The position numbers and the translations under genes were made by a program. DNA of 64,000 bases from Ashinkailepas kermadecensis (lineage: Eukaryota; Arthropoda; Thecostraca; Neolepadidae), in contig JAOTOM010004121.1 in NCBI GenBank assembly GCA_034440615.1, positions 129,001 through 193,000 of the forward strand, read 5' to 3'. Shown piece by piece: positions 11,991-23,118 of the stretch. Each line of letters starts with the position of its first letter. Positions within the stretch are counted from its first letter, which is position 1. The notes beneath the pieces are model-generated. The model was not told the DNA's origin, made no database searches, and saw only the letters and a program-made list of their open reading frames with translations.

Positions 11991-12075
11991 AAAATAGTAG
12001 ATAGAAATCAGAGTGACCAAGTCACGAGAAATCTCCACCGGAGATTTAATGCATGGCGGTCGGTTTTCCAAAGTT
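11989..12075 (+). repeat. Left half of dispersed repeat split by the LINE
   Basis: Similar to the first part of the uninterrupted copy at 9817-10030. The match breaks at the LINE insertion point and resumes at 17728. The last 12 bases are the left target-site duplication. Confidence 0.65.
12064..12075. repeat. Target-site duplication, left copy
   Basis: TTTTCCAAAGTT here is identical to 17728-17739. The two copies bracket the LINE exactly, as expected for target-primed reverse transcription. Confidence 0.85.
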
Positions 12076-12379
12076 CATGGAGTATTCAGTACTTTTTGAG
12101 CGCACATCGCCAGAGCCCACTGATTACTCCGCCTTACACCGATTACTCCGATTACTCCGCAGTTTTGGCCTGACTGACTACTGCTGGTCATAGCAGTTCA
12201 TTTTTCATTTTCGTGGAGTGACACCCGTCGCTTTTATCGTTCATTTCTAGGGGTGACACCTGTCACCCCACGCGATTTTTGTTTTATCTCGTCGTATTTC
12301 CGTTCCCTGTTTTTCTGTGTCCTTCGTATTTCTTTAAATCACATTAGGTAGGGCTTTTTTCCCGCGATAGGGAAAATAA

Positions 12380-13850
12380 CGCAAGAAGGACCGCACGACC
12401 CCGGACTCAGCACCGGATGCCCCATCTCTTAATACGACCATTGATGACCCGCGCCGGACAATTCCTTTGGATGACGCCATGGAAGCTCTTTGTGACTCAC
12501 AGAACCTTGCTCGTCCCAAGACCACGACCTCGCCTCGCAATCCGGACCATACCATCACTCTTCACGCCGCTGACCCACGCTCGAATCAGACCACGCACTC
12601 CCAACCTGCACCAATCCAATCCGTCGAACCCTACATCGACAGTGCTGGCTCTTACATAGTAGTTAAGCCTGTCGAGGAAACCGTTTCCTTCCGCCGTATC
12701 AACGTTTTCTGGCCAACGAAACAACTCCTCGCCATATGCTCCTTAGCCAATCCTGACATCGAAGCCCCTGTCAACGGAACCCTTGTCATAAAAACCCGAA
12801 CCCAAGCCCAGACCAAAGCCCTCCTGCGTACCACCACATTTTGTGGTAAATCCGTCACAGTATCTCTCCATTCCAACCGCAATACCACCAAGGGCACCAT
12901 CTTCGCGCCCGACCTCCTCTTCATGTCTGAGGCAGATATTCAGCCGGAGCTCGGGCCGGAGGGGGTGACCCACGTCCGCCGCATCACTTCCTTCAAAGAC
13001 GGTCAGAAGCGTGATACGAGCCTCCTTGTCCTTACCTTCAATTATACCACTCTTTGCAAGACCCTCCTCGCCGGATACCTACGATTCCAAGTCCGTGTCT
13101 TTATTCCCAATCCTCTCCGCTGTTTTAACTACCAGCATTTCGGCTATGGCAGCAAAACATGTCGCCAACCAGCCCGATGCCCTAAGTGCGGCGATACACC
13201 TCATTCAGAATCCACCTGCTCCAAACCTGCCCACTGCCTCAACTGCAACACATCCGATCACCTGACCACATCAGCCCTCTGCCCAGTTTGGCGCAAGGAG
13301 AAGGAGGTCTGCACTGTCAAGGCCACGACCGGTGTGTCATACCCCCAGGCCCGACGGTCAGTCGAGGCCACCACCCCTCTACTAAAACTTATGCCCAGGC
13401 GGCCACCGTTACTCCCCCCACACGTCGCGTCAACACTACTTCTACCTCGATTCAAACTGAAATGATTCCCGGTTTAGCTCCAGTAAAAAAAAACTCACAC
13501 CACTGACCACACCGACACAAACCACCCTGGCTCCCAACAAACGGACCACTCTAGGGAGGAGTGACAGGCCCCGCAGTCACTCCGCTGCGGGAGCAAATTC
13601 TCGTTCACCATCAGCGGGCCGCCGATCGAGCCCTGCATGTCCAGCGCCGGCCAGCACCCACGTGACCCGACCAACTCCCAGTCGGCGGACATCCCCCGCG
13701 GCAGTGACCGGTCGCCGTGACCTTGCCAAGGTTACCGGCCGGCCGAACGGCTCTGGCGGGTCCACCGCAGCCGTCCGCACCCAACCCACATGTCCGCCAG
13801 AATTACAATCCTGGCTACGACATGCATCGAAAGGTGCAGACAAATGTTAA
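12380..13850 (+). pseudogene. LINE ORF1, Gag-like CCHC protein, frameshifted
   Basis: ORF1 proteins of this group bind the element's RNA and form the RNP. The frame opens at 12380 after a stop; the first in-frame ATG is at 12479, so the native start may be lost. The middle (about 12680-13110) resembles the RRM-like part of such ORF1s (THVRRITSF, YLRFQVRVFIPNP). Three zinc knuckles follow at 13120-13282: CFNYQHFGYGSKTC, which has lost one Cys and the His (both now Tyr), then intact CPKCGDTPHSESTC and CLNCNTSDHLTTSALC. A frameshift near 13375 moves the frame (TYAQAAT continues in another frame), and at least one more between 13500 and 13560 leads to an S/R/P-rich C-terminus ending in TAA at 13848-13850. 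This TAA overlaps the ORF2 start. Confidence 0.85.
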
Positions 13851-16800
13851 TTTTCACAAACGTCCATATTTATACAATGGACCTGCCGTAGTTTGATTTA
13901 CAAATGGGCAGAAATGAAAGCCTTTTTAGCATCTTAACTCCGATTCTCATCGCACTTCAAGAAACCTGGTTTTTGCCTACCGATACATATAACTTCAATC
14001 TTTTCAATTATTCGCTGTACCGCTACGATGAGGTCCGTGGACCACACCGCAGTGGCGGTACAGCCGTTTACATTAAAAATGATTACACTCATACACAAAT
14101 TACACTTTATTCATCGTTACAAACCGTAGCTTGTATATTACGTTTTCATGGTCGAAATATAGATGTATGCTCACTATACATTCCACCGTCTATAGGCAAC
14201 ACAAACATTTTGACACAATTATAAAACCTCATCACAAATTTCAAAAACCCGTTCATCTTACTTGGCGATTTCAACGCTCATAGCCCAGCGTGGGTAAAAC
14301 AAATTACGCACCCAGACACTCGCGGACGCATTATTCAACACATTTTAGACCGACACAACTTAGTAATACTTAACAATTGAGAGCCAACATTGTTTCACCT
14401 CGGACACCACACAGAAACTGCAATAGATTTGAAAATTTGCTCTCCAACTCTGGCCAACGATTTCGATTGGACCATAGACACAGACATCCATGACAGCGAT
14501 CACTAGCCCATCAAATTTATATTCACTTTTTTAACTGCTACTACTAGCACACCCATTTTTATCCCACGCTGAAACAAATTGAAAAGCCGATTGGACAACA
14601 TTTCAGGAACTTTCTTATATTCAATACAACCCCAATATTTTCCCCGTAGATAACATCAATTCAATTACAGACACACTTTTCAAAGCAGCATCCACTACAA
14701 TTCCACTGACGAATCCTTTCACAAAACGAAAACCAGTACCTTGGTGTTGTCTAGAAATTTCACAAGCAATTGCGGTTAGAAAAAGAGCATTTAGGAAGTA
14801 TTTGCGACATCCCGATCAATAAAATTTAACTACCCGTAACCGTGAACTTGCGAGAACCCGCCGCATCATTCGCAATGCTAAGCGCCGCTCATGGTCCTCA
14901 TATTTACAGCAGCTCACTTTTCAAACACCTTTAAGTAAAATATGGCAATTAATTCGACGTTTGTCTGGACGCTCCCCATTTAATTCTCTACCGGCCATAA
15001 AAATCCATAATCTCACCATTACGGACCCGCAAACCATAGTATATACCATAGCTGATACAATAGCCCATAATAGCTCCAATGAGAACTACCGACCTAATTT
15101 CTTACAAAATGCACAACGCACTTTTCACACCAATCTCGACCTCTTTGATTCCGACAATACCGAGTACTACAATGCTTCTTTTCATGTTTCTGAACTGGAG
15201 AATGCCATTTACTCCGCCGGTAGCACTTCAGTAGGGCCTGACAACTTGCATTATTCCTTCTTTCGACATTTATCTGACCGCACCAAACAATGCATCTCAG
15301 ACACATTTAATTTCTTATGGTCAATTCAAATATTTCCTGAAGCATGGAAAAAAAGCTATCATCATCTCCATTCAAAAACTCGGCAGAGACCATAGTAACC
15401 CAAGTAATTTTCGACCCATTGCACTCACCAGTTGCTTAGGAAAACTGTTTTGAACGAATAGTTATTAAAGGACTTATCTGGCACCTGGAAACAAATTCAC
15501 TTCTATCTCCCCTTAAATGTGGTTTTCGGCGAAGACGCAGCACAATAGATCACCTTATTCGGTTAGAAACAGACGTCCGCCTAGGCTACAAATAAACATG
15601 AACACACAGTCGCAGGACGTTTAGACATAAGCAAAGCTTACGATATGGTGTTCAAACCCGCATTATTTTTCAAAATTCAGCAACTCGGTATAAAAGGACA
15701 CTTAGCTCATTATTTAGTAGGTTTGTTTTTAAATCCGGCACTCGTCCATTCCACATCAGGTGCCGGTTAGCGATCTCCGATTCACATGTTCTTCAAAATG
15801 GACTACAACAGGGAAGCTGCATTTCACCAGTTTTATTCAACCTCATCATTAACGATCTTTTCACCGACATGCCTATTAATGTATCATACTCTTTGTTTGC
15901 CGATGACAGACAATTCGGTGTTCCGGAAAAAATTACTAGCATTGTTTATTTCACCTATAAAACGCACTATACAAAATATATCAATGGTCCCTGGAGAATT
16001 GTTTCATTTTCTTTCCACTATAAAATCTGCAACCATGATATTTAGCAAATCACTTCCAGGCCCAATCCCAGAAACATCGCTTCACCTCGGAAACAATGAT
16101 ATACCTTTTGTAAATTTGTTTAAATTTCGTGGTATTATTTTTGACCGAAGGCTTTCAATGCATAAACACATCAAGCACATCCAGAATAAATGTTTTCACC
16201 GACTCAATTTATTTCGATGCATCACTTCTTCATCACTTGGAGCCGACCGTCATACACTTCTACTACTTTATAAATTCTTAGTTCTCCCCATAATTGAATA
16301 TGGATCCGTAGTATATACCGGTGCCAGCACATCCTCCTTACACATTTTAGACACGATTCAAAACAAAATTATCCGTATCGCACTCGGTGTAATGACTACT
16401 TCACCCATCATTTCTTTACAAGCCGAATCTGGAATTCCTCCACTAGCTCTCCGTAGAATGCAACAAACACTTAGGTACGCCTCTAAAATTCAATTTCGTA
16501 CAAACCACCCCACACACGCGTCATTACAAATTCTCCCAAATTTACATCATGATTATTTAGGTCCAGCCGAAAAACGAACTGATCTCACTATAGCTTCTAG
16601 AGTCAAAGCATTTTCGGAACAACTTCATTTCACTATTCCACCCATTACTTCTCTTTCTCCATCAACTACACCGCCGTGGCAGATAGCCGAACGACACATT
16701 TCTTAAATCTAATTACCACCCCAAAAGCACACCTCTGTCAAGAATATGCGAAACAATAATTTCACAAATTTCGGTCTCGTTATTACCATGTTCCTTTTGT

Positions 16801-17636
16801 TTTTACTGACGGTTCTAAAGATGCTAACCTTACAGGAAATGCCATAGTTTCGGGAACATAAAAACAACATCGATTACCAGACGAAACATCAATTTTCATC
16901 GCTGAATTACATGCCATCCTCATTGCCCTCCGTTATATTCGCAACTGTTTTCTCTGTCACCCCATGCGCAGTGTCGTCATTTGTTCGGACTCCAAATCTG
17001 TTTTACAATCTATTTCATCACTTTCTTTTCACATTATTGACATATTTATATTTATGAAACATTAGGAACACTTCATCTGATGGGCGTGAAGGTTCGTTTC
17101 CCGTGGGTGCCCAGTCACTGCGGTATCCCAGGAAACGAAGGAGCCGAGACATTAGCAAAAGCATCATTACACCTCCAAAACATCACAGAAATTCCACCAC
17201 ATTTCGAAGGCATTAAATAATCAATACAACAGAGCATTCGAAATTGTTGGACTCAAAATTGGACACAAACACAAACCATGCACAGTTACGCATCATCAAA
17301 CCTGGCGTCGACACCTGGACCACATCATAAAAAACCGTCTCGAAGAAAATGTACTATCACGTTCACGTATTGGCCATACTTTCCTCACCCATCGACATAT
17401 CTACACGGCTTCACTTCGACCTTCATGCCCGTCATGCAACACCCATCTTACAGTCACACATATATTCCTACACTGTCAGCAATACCATGGCCCTCGAAAA
17501 AAAAACACTTGCCGACTACTGCCGAACACACAACATTCCATTTTCTCTACCCACGCTACTGGGAGATTGACACCCTTTTCTAATCAAATTATTTTTCATC
17601 TTTCTTCGACAAACCAACTTCTTCCAGGACTTCTAA
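13844..17636 (+). pseudogene. LINE ORF2, endonuclease-RT-RNase H polyprotein, decayed
   Basis: The intact product would nick target DNA, copy the RNA and degrade the template strand. The ATG at 13844 overlaps ORF1's stop. Endonuclease (to ~14530): LQETW with catalytic Glu at 13961-13963, GDFNAHSPAW at 14264-14293, and SDH before a stop. In-frame stops lie near 13859, at 14222, 14378, 14504 and 14570, with a frameshift near 14580. Reverse transcriptase: SVGPDNLHYSF near 15230, FRPIALTSCLGKLF near 15400, and catalytic FADD at 15896-15907, with frameshifts near 15350, 15430 and 15600-15920. Thumb: PIIEYGSVVYTGAS near 16290. RNase H: TDGSKD (16804 on), AELHAI (16901 on), CSDSKS (16982 on), WVPSHCGIPGNEG (17103 on). 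A C-terminal C-x2-C-x7-H-x4-C finger lies at 17426-17476. The end is inferred as the TAA at 17634-17636, after IFLRQTNFFQDF. An intact frame would be about 1,260 codons. Confidence 0.9.
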
Positions 17637-17714
17637 ATTGACTTTCATAGCCCTATAATTTTACTCTTTTTTCCGCGGCACGAAATGGCCTCAGGAGGCC
17701 GAAGTGCCTATACC

Positions 17715-17720
17715 AATAAA
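17715..17720 (+). terminator. Poly(A) signal AATAAA of the LINE
   Basis: AATAAA lies 7 bp before the element's 3' boundary (CTGTCAA then the target-site duplication). The position is unusually close to the end, so it may mark part of the conserved 3' end rather than a working signal. Confidence 0.5.
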
Positions 17721-17727
17721 CTGTCAA

Positions 17728-17739
17728 TTTTCCAAAGTT
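17728..17739. repeat. Target-site duplication, right copy
   Basis: TTTTCCAAAGTT, identical to 12064-12075, immediately follows the 3' end of the LINE. Confidence 0.85.
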
Positions 17740-17895
17740 AGCGATGGATGTTTGTATTAATTATTGTCTGTCGGTCTCTCTGGCTGGCTGGCTGTGTCTG
17801 TATGTATCGCTTCGACTCATGCTGTGCCGAAACGGTCGGGCGGATTTCCACCAAATTGTCACATGTGATGGGCCTGTTTGGCGGGAAGATTATCG
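17728..17895 (+). repeat. Right half of dispersed repeat split by the LINE
   Basis: CTTCGACTCATGCTGTGCC, GGGCGGATTT and CACATGTGATGGGCC match the second part of the uninterrupted copy at 9817-10030. It also contains a short (CTGG)n stretch near 17780. Confidence 0.7.
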
Positions 17896-18735
17896 TATGG
17901 TAGATTAACAAATGTTGTTTGTGAACATCCAATCTTTTGAAACCCGATTGGGAGGGTAATAGCTTGAATCGATTTTATCATACTAACATTGTAGTGGAAT
18001 TCGTGTGCATCTAGTAATAGATGGATAGCAACTCTAGTGAAGTATGGTAGCCGGTGATGGTAACCACGCCGAGAAATTCCAATAAGCAAGCACATAGGTG
18101 TACAGGTGATAAGGGGTGGTCGTCTGCGCTCGCAACCCCTTAAACACCAAGAAAGATAGCTCACACTGTTAAATGTGGTCAAATATATATTCACTGATGT
18201 AAAATGGTTGCAATCAAACAGAAGAAAAGAGATGATCAATATCTAAGCAGTCCGAGCGCTATCTAGGCTCAAGGTAGCTATTTTATGAATCCTGAACAGT
18301 TTAGTGGTGGTAGAAGTTTGATGTTTTAATGCGCATCACTATTGGATACTACGGCAACTACTGGGCCCACATGGCGCATGTCGCATGACCCTAAACATAC
18401 ATAGCCATAACCCAAGGGGCCATAGGCACATGCTTAAAAAAAAACAACAACAAGGGAACAAGTGTGCCAACATACGTGCAAAACACCGCTGAACCGAATG
18501 TGCAGCACGCCAACCAACTATGCTGGCGTCGGCGCACAGAAGACTCGGCAACCAAACAAACAGCTAGCACCAAGAGCAATGAGACTGCTCTTCGTCACAG
18601 AGGTTAAGTGTGGTTAGGCGCACCCAATGAGCGTCACACACTTCCTTCCCTATTCCGTCAAACAGGGCTGGCAAAAACCTGGCAAAAACTAGTTTTTGAC
18701 ATGACAGTTGCATTAGAAAGTAGAAACCGTTCAGG
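17896..18735. other. Unassigned region
   Basis: No gene recognised. A 126-codon minus-strand frame (17859-18239) begins inside the split dispersed repeat and has no motif. Confidence 0.35.
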
Positions 18736-20600
18736 TTACTGGCCGAGGCTGTCACCTCGCAGCAGACCGCGATGGGTGTATACCTCTAGGATCCGGAGAA
18801 CCTCCGGATCCGGAAACCTGCCGTGGTCTCCTGTACACGGATCATGTGTCCTGGACAGCAAATGTATTTTGTCAGGTCCCTGGTATGAACCAGATGATTG
18901 TAGCATTTTGCCAATCCTGTCGTCAAACAAGCACGCAGTGAGCAGGTGCAGAGGTGCCGTCTGATGGTCGGCTGGTCTGAATGTACATGTCGAAAACATG
19001 AACCTTCCATTACATGTCAGATGCTCATGCAAACTCAGAGAGTGAACAGTTAAAAGGACTAAGCTGTCATTTATAGAAGCTATCGTATATGACAACGACT
19101 AGCGAGGTGTGTACATACATCGTAGGTAAGTTGATGTCATAAATGTAATAAAATATACGTGAAGTTAGTATCATTAATGCCCAGTAGATTAACAAGGGTC
19201 AAAACACATTGTTTACAGAGTGTCGGACGCGCTCAGAGGCAAAATGCTGACAAGCGATCTGAACATAGTTACAGTCGGGCAATCATCACATCTTGGGCAT
19301 CTGGGTTTATGCCCCCAGCGAGATAAATAGCCGTTTGCGTTGCGTAAGCATACTAACCCGATTCGGAGACGACGAAGTGGTACTTCGTAGCGACTATGTT
19401 TATAGGAAAATGACCAATACGCTACCCTGGGTTTGACATGCTTTAACCCATTACGGGAAAATGAGCATAGATTGATGATGTTTCACTGCGATTGCCATGT
19501 ACATATCAGAACCTATATAATATGTTAGTTATAGTCTAGGGGAGAGGTGTCTATATTCGCCACCATACCTCTACCTAAGCCCCCAGCTGTTGCGTCCGCT
19601 GTCCCGCTTCCCGCAATTCCCACGTGGCTGGGAGCGTCGAGAAGATAATCTGCTTACCGGCGTTCTGGAGTGGGCTCAGTTCACACAATTCTATGTGTAC
19701 ACTGTACAAGTACGTGTCTGTGATTTAATTCAAACAGGCCACTGAGAAGGTCGTTGCATAAGACAGAGCGAGAGTCATCACATCAGCTTTCCCATAGCAT
19801 GCTGCACAGCCATAATAATCGCAAGCAGCCCAGCACTGGATATGGTGAAGTGTCCAGGTAGAGTAATGCCTTTGGTCATGGCCCCAGATACTCCACACTT
19901 TCTTCACTCGTGTACTTGGATCCATCCGTGTATGCACACATGCTCTGCATAGGCGATTTGTCCAGGGATATACAACTGGTTTGTAATCTCTTCGGTGCGT
20001 TCGACAGGTTGTTTGGTTCCGATCACAGTATGCATCATGCGTAACTTCGGGAATACCCCTCGAAGTTTGCTGGGGATGATGGTGGTGTTTTTTTTTCCAG
20101 ATCAGCAGTAGATATGTGTGGTGTCTCTAGGCAAATTCCGGACATATAAGCACAACACCGATGAATGGTTTCCGGATGAATTTGGTAAACAGTTGTTCCC
20201 AAACATCGCATGTCAGATCCGAATGTAGGCTGTTGCGCTGGGTTGGACAGCTCCTGATAGATATATAGGGCGCATTTGACAGTCAACATCTGTCGGTGCA
20301 TCTCAAGACCTTGCTCAACTCGAGTAAGAGGCTGTAGATCCGACTCGTTCTGAATGCACCAGTCGCGGTACACAGCACACTGCCGTGTATTATGGCCAGC
20401 ATGACCTCCGCTTGTGTGGGTGCAGTCGTAGGATCGACAGTCGTCCAGTTTTGACCAAACCAAGCTTCATAGGTGACTTCCTGTCGGCATCATACGATAT
20501 GTTGGAGAGCACTTTCAGGACGTCTGGTGATTTTATTGGGCCAGATCCATCGGCATGATAGGTAGCCGTCGCCGCCAGGGCCTTCTAGGTGTCTCTATCA
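18736..20600 (-). mobile_element. 5'-truncated, decayed LINE ORF2 relic
   Basis: Read on the minus strand, several ORF2 landmarks occur in order, in shifting frames. Near 20510-20470: VLSNISYDADRKSPMKL. Near 20455: LVWSKLDD. From about 20350: SDLQPLTRVEQG then YIYQELSNPAQQPTFG, the thumb/connection region. At 19945-19925: AYTDGSK, the first RNase H Asp motif. Near 19830: ISSAGLLAIIMAV, the second motif with the usual Glu replaced by Gly. Near 19780: DDSRSVL, the third Asp. Near 19030-18900 lies a C/H-rich segment (HLTCNGRF, LTACLFDDRIGK) resembling a C-terminal knuckle. The RT catalytic core and everything upstream are missing. The sequence differs from the LINE at 12076, so it is another family or subfamily. 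Boundaries are approximate and I found no target-site duplication. Confidence 0.7.
18789..18811. other. Short perfect inverted repeat inside the LINE relic
   Basis: GGATCCGGAG and CTCCGGATCC are perfect complements separated by AAC (10-bp stem, 3-nt loop). It lies in the C-terminal part of the relic, so it may be chance or a decayed coding segment rather than a functional hairpin. Confidence 0.7.
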
Positions 20601-20728
20601 TTGACATATTCAACATTTAAGAGCGCCGCATTTCTTTGCATCGTGCTACATTTCGGTTCTTCGTCGAGGGAAGTAAGCCCAGCAATTCCGCGGAATGGGC
20701 TTCACTGGGCCAGTTTTACATCTTGTTT

Positions 20729-20845
20729 CACGCTTCGAATGAAGAGGAGGTGCGGGAGAAGACGTGTCATCCTGGCTTCGAATGAGGAAGCCCGGGAGGA
20801 GACGCGTCATCCTGGCTTCGAATGAGGAGGAAGCGCGGGGAGTCA
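20729..20845. repeat. Short tandem repeat, ~51-bp unit, 2-3 copies
   Basis: GGCTTCGAATGAGGA followed by a GC-rich stretch and CGTCATCCT recurs two to three times with small changes. Confidence 0.8.
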
Positions 20846-21032
20846 TGTGACTCTGGTTTTCCTGGATAACTGAACGTGGCTTACGTGTCGTGACTAGTCG
20901 GGTCCCTCGACAGGAAACGAGAAGGCGGCACCAAGGGAGCTTGGTTCGAAATATCCATGTAAGCTCGGTTTAGCTTAGGCACCGGGGCGCCGCACTTACC
21001 ATAAGGAGTCCAAGTAGAGGACAGTCCGGCAC

Positions 21033-21175
21033 GGGAGGGTATGTGGTACCGTCAGGGATACTGCGGTATTATGATGGGCCACGACGAGAGGGCGGTCCAG
21101 CACTGGCGTGTATGTGGAACCGTCAGAGCTACTTGCGGGACTATGAGAGGTCACGACGCCTTCAGAACAGCCGAG
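21033..21175. repeat. Two-copy tandem repeat, ~80-bp unit
   Basis: GGTATGTGGTACCGTCAG and CGTGTATGTGGAACCGTCAG each precede a GGGACTATGAGAGG-like stretch and CACGACG. The two copies are diverged. Confidence 0.7.
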
Positions 21176-22665
21176 TTAAGCCGGAGTCCCTCTCAGATCA
21201 GCCCACCAACTTTCGCCACAACCCCTTAAGCCCTTAAGTCGGCAGGTATTGAACCCCCTCCCCCGGACACAGAGCAATTATGTACACGCTGTGAGAACAA
21301 GACAATATTACAAAAATGCCAATTTTAGCATTCACGATTATACATTTGAGTATTGCACGGATATGGGAATGATTATATCCATCAATGTGTCTGCACCCTT
21401 CGACTGACTTTTATTCGTGGCAGAGCATCTGGCCACAGCTAACCCTGAGTATGATGTCTGCACTTATTTGATCCAGAAATGTTGAACACAGTATTGCTAT
21501 ATGTCCAAGCAACCACACCGCACGATTTTAAAGAAAAGTCCGCCGCTGCACTACCACCATATAGATTGCTTGCCCTTCCAGACCACTTATTTTCATCACC
21601 ACTTAGGTAATTTAACAAGCACGAACCCCAATCCACCATCTATGGCGCTGGTCATTCGACCAAAACCTGCATCGATCCACTCAACGTAAGCCTTCCCGCG
21701 CGTTGAGCGCGCCGCCGTTTCCCATTCTCCTCACGAGTAATGTCAGCGCCACAGGCAGGTCGCAAAAACGATCGCAACATTTAACAGTTTTGAAAAACAA
21801 ATATGCACCAATGCACATCCTGTGAGTAAAATACTTCAGTTTTGAAGATGAAATACTATGATGGTTTTTTTCGCAACCAAAAATCGACAGCGTGAAGTTT
21901 GACCATTGATAAATGGTGTTGAGGCGGTAGTCTGAGTCCGAAAATCAGTTGCCCTCCATGCAAAGCATAATTTCCTGACGGCAAATATCTGTGGAGCATA
22001 TTGCTATCAGTATGGAAACCTTCAACATGGAAATAAACCATACTTTGGGCAAATATTGTTGGGCATGCAACTAATAAAGGCGATATCAAAACATGTCGAC
22101 CCATCACCTTGTTCGTAGGTGGTGGGCAGCTTTGCAGATCGATCCATCGTGTCATGTAGCTAAAGCGCAACGTAATGATGAAAAAGAACTTGACATTCAG
22201 TTGGAGTTGTCAAGAATCTAGAAAAAGGTCTTCAGATGTCAGGTATAATTCATAGAAATGTGTATTATCGGATGTTATGCATAAAGGTATATATATGGTG
22301 TTATTACAAGGGGCTACGAAAACTATTTGTTCGGTCACATTCAGAACATTATAATCAAGCACGAGGTCGACAGTTTGGGCAAGATTCAAGATTCGCAAGA
22401 TTCGTCAATTTAGCGAGTTAAGAGGAGAGCGTCCATTGAATGATTGTGGCATGATGGGATTCGATCATGAAGGAAGATTGAAGTTCCTAAAATGATTTTC
22501 ATTCAAGCACAGAATATTAAGAAACGATATTATGCAAGTATTCAAAGTAATACAGGGGATTGATGCACTTGGCACTCCCCACTTTTCTGACTCGTATAAA
22601 GTAAGGAACAGTACTCACATATTTCAACACAAAATACCGATTTTGGGCGGCCTTACGACAGCAGC
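21176..22665. other. Unassigned region
   Basis: AT-rich to average sequence with no gene, array or RNA gene that I can support. Confidence 0.4.
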
Positions 22666-22670
22666 AGTCC

Positions 22671-22770
22671 TGTAGCAGAATGGTAGAGTGTTGGACTCGT
22701 TACTACGATTCGCCGCGCCCGTGGTGGCTAGCTCCGCACATGCCGTGCAACCACAACCACCCCAGGGACG
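22671..22770 (+). mobile_element. Possible tRNA-derived SINE fragment
   Basis: GTAGCAGAATGGTAGAGTGTTGGACTC resembles a tRNA D arm and A box followed by the start of an anticodon arm. No good B box follows at tRNA spacing (GATTCGCC is too close). A CAACCACAACCACCCC stretch downstream resembles SINE tails. It is probably a decayed SINE head. Confidence 0.35.
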
Positions 22771-23118
22771 AGTACACGTGTCATCTACTGCGTCAGCACC
22801 ACGGACCTGTGACACCCTGGCAGCAATGTTCTCAACTGGATGACAGCCCGTTACTTGATTGACATGTTGAAGGAATGTGGTCTGGCCATGCTCCAGGAAA
22901 ACCCAGCGGAGGAAATCACAGACACGTGGTAGCTGCAGTCGCAGCCGATTATGTCTAACCGGCTCGTTTCGCTCCCGTGCAGACGCAAACTTCGTGTAAT
23001 GCCCCAAAGCAGCGTCGTCCTGAGCAGCGCACGGTCGCCTGCCAGAAACTTTCCCCGCAACTCAGGTGATCGAACCAATCCGTGTGACATGTGTTCAAGC
23101 AACTGCGGCAGAAGTCGC

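Larger units (their letters stand above)
12076..17727 (+). mobile_element. Full-length but defective LINE (I/Jockey group, with RNase H)
   Basis: This 5.65-kb non-LTR retrotransposon is bounded by a perfect 12-bp target-site duplication. Order: 5' UTR (12076-12379, containing two GGAGTGACACC/GGGGTGACACC-like motifs at about 12215-12260 and repeated GATTACTCCG near 12120-12165), ORF1 (12380-13850), ORF2 (13844-17636), and a short 3' UTR (17637-17727) with AATAAA at 17715-17720 and no long poly(A) tail. The EN-RT-RNase H order with a CCHC-bearing ORF1 is typical of I-group LINEs; exact clade assignment would need a tree. There are no terminal repeats, which excludes an LTR element. Both ORFs carry several stops and frameshifts, so the copy cannot encode its own machinery. 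Confidence 0.93.

Noticed and set aside
14222..14572. Alternative genetic code reading TGA/TAA/TAG as sense
   Set aside because: All three stop codons interrupt the same ORF2 alongside frameshifts, which is ordinary decay rather than codon reassignment.
12064..17739. LTR retrotransposon or retroviral provirus
   Set aside because: There are no long terminal repeats, protease or integrase. An AP-type endonuclease lies upstream of the RT and the boundaries are a short target-site duplication, which defines a non-LTR element.
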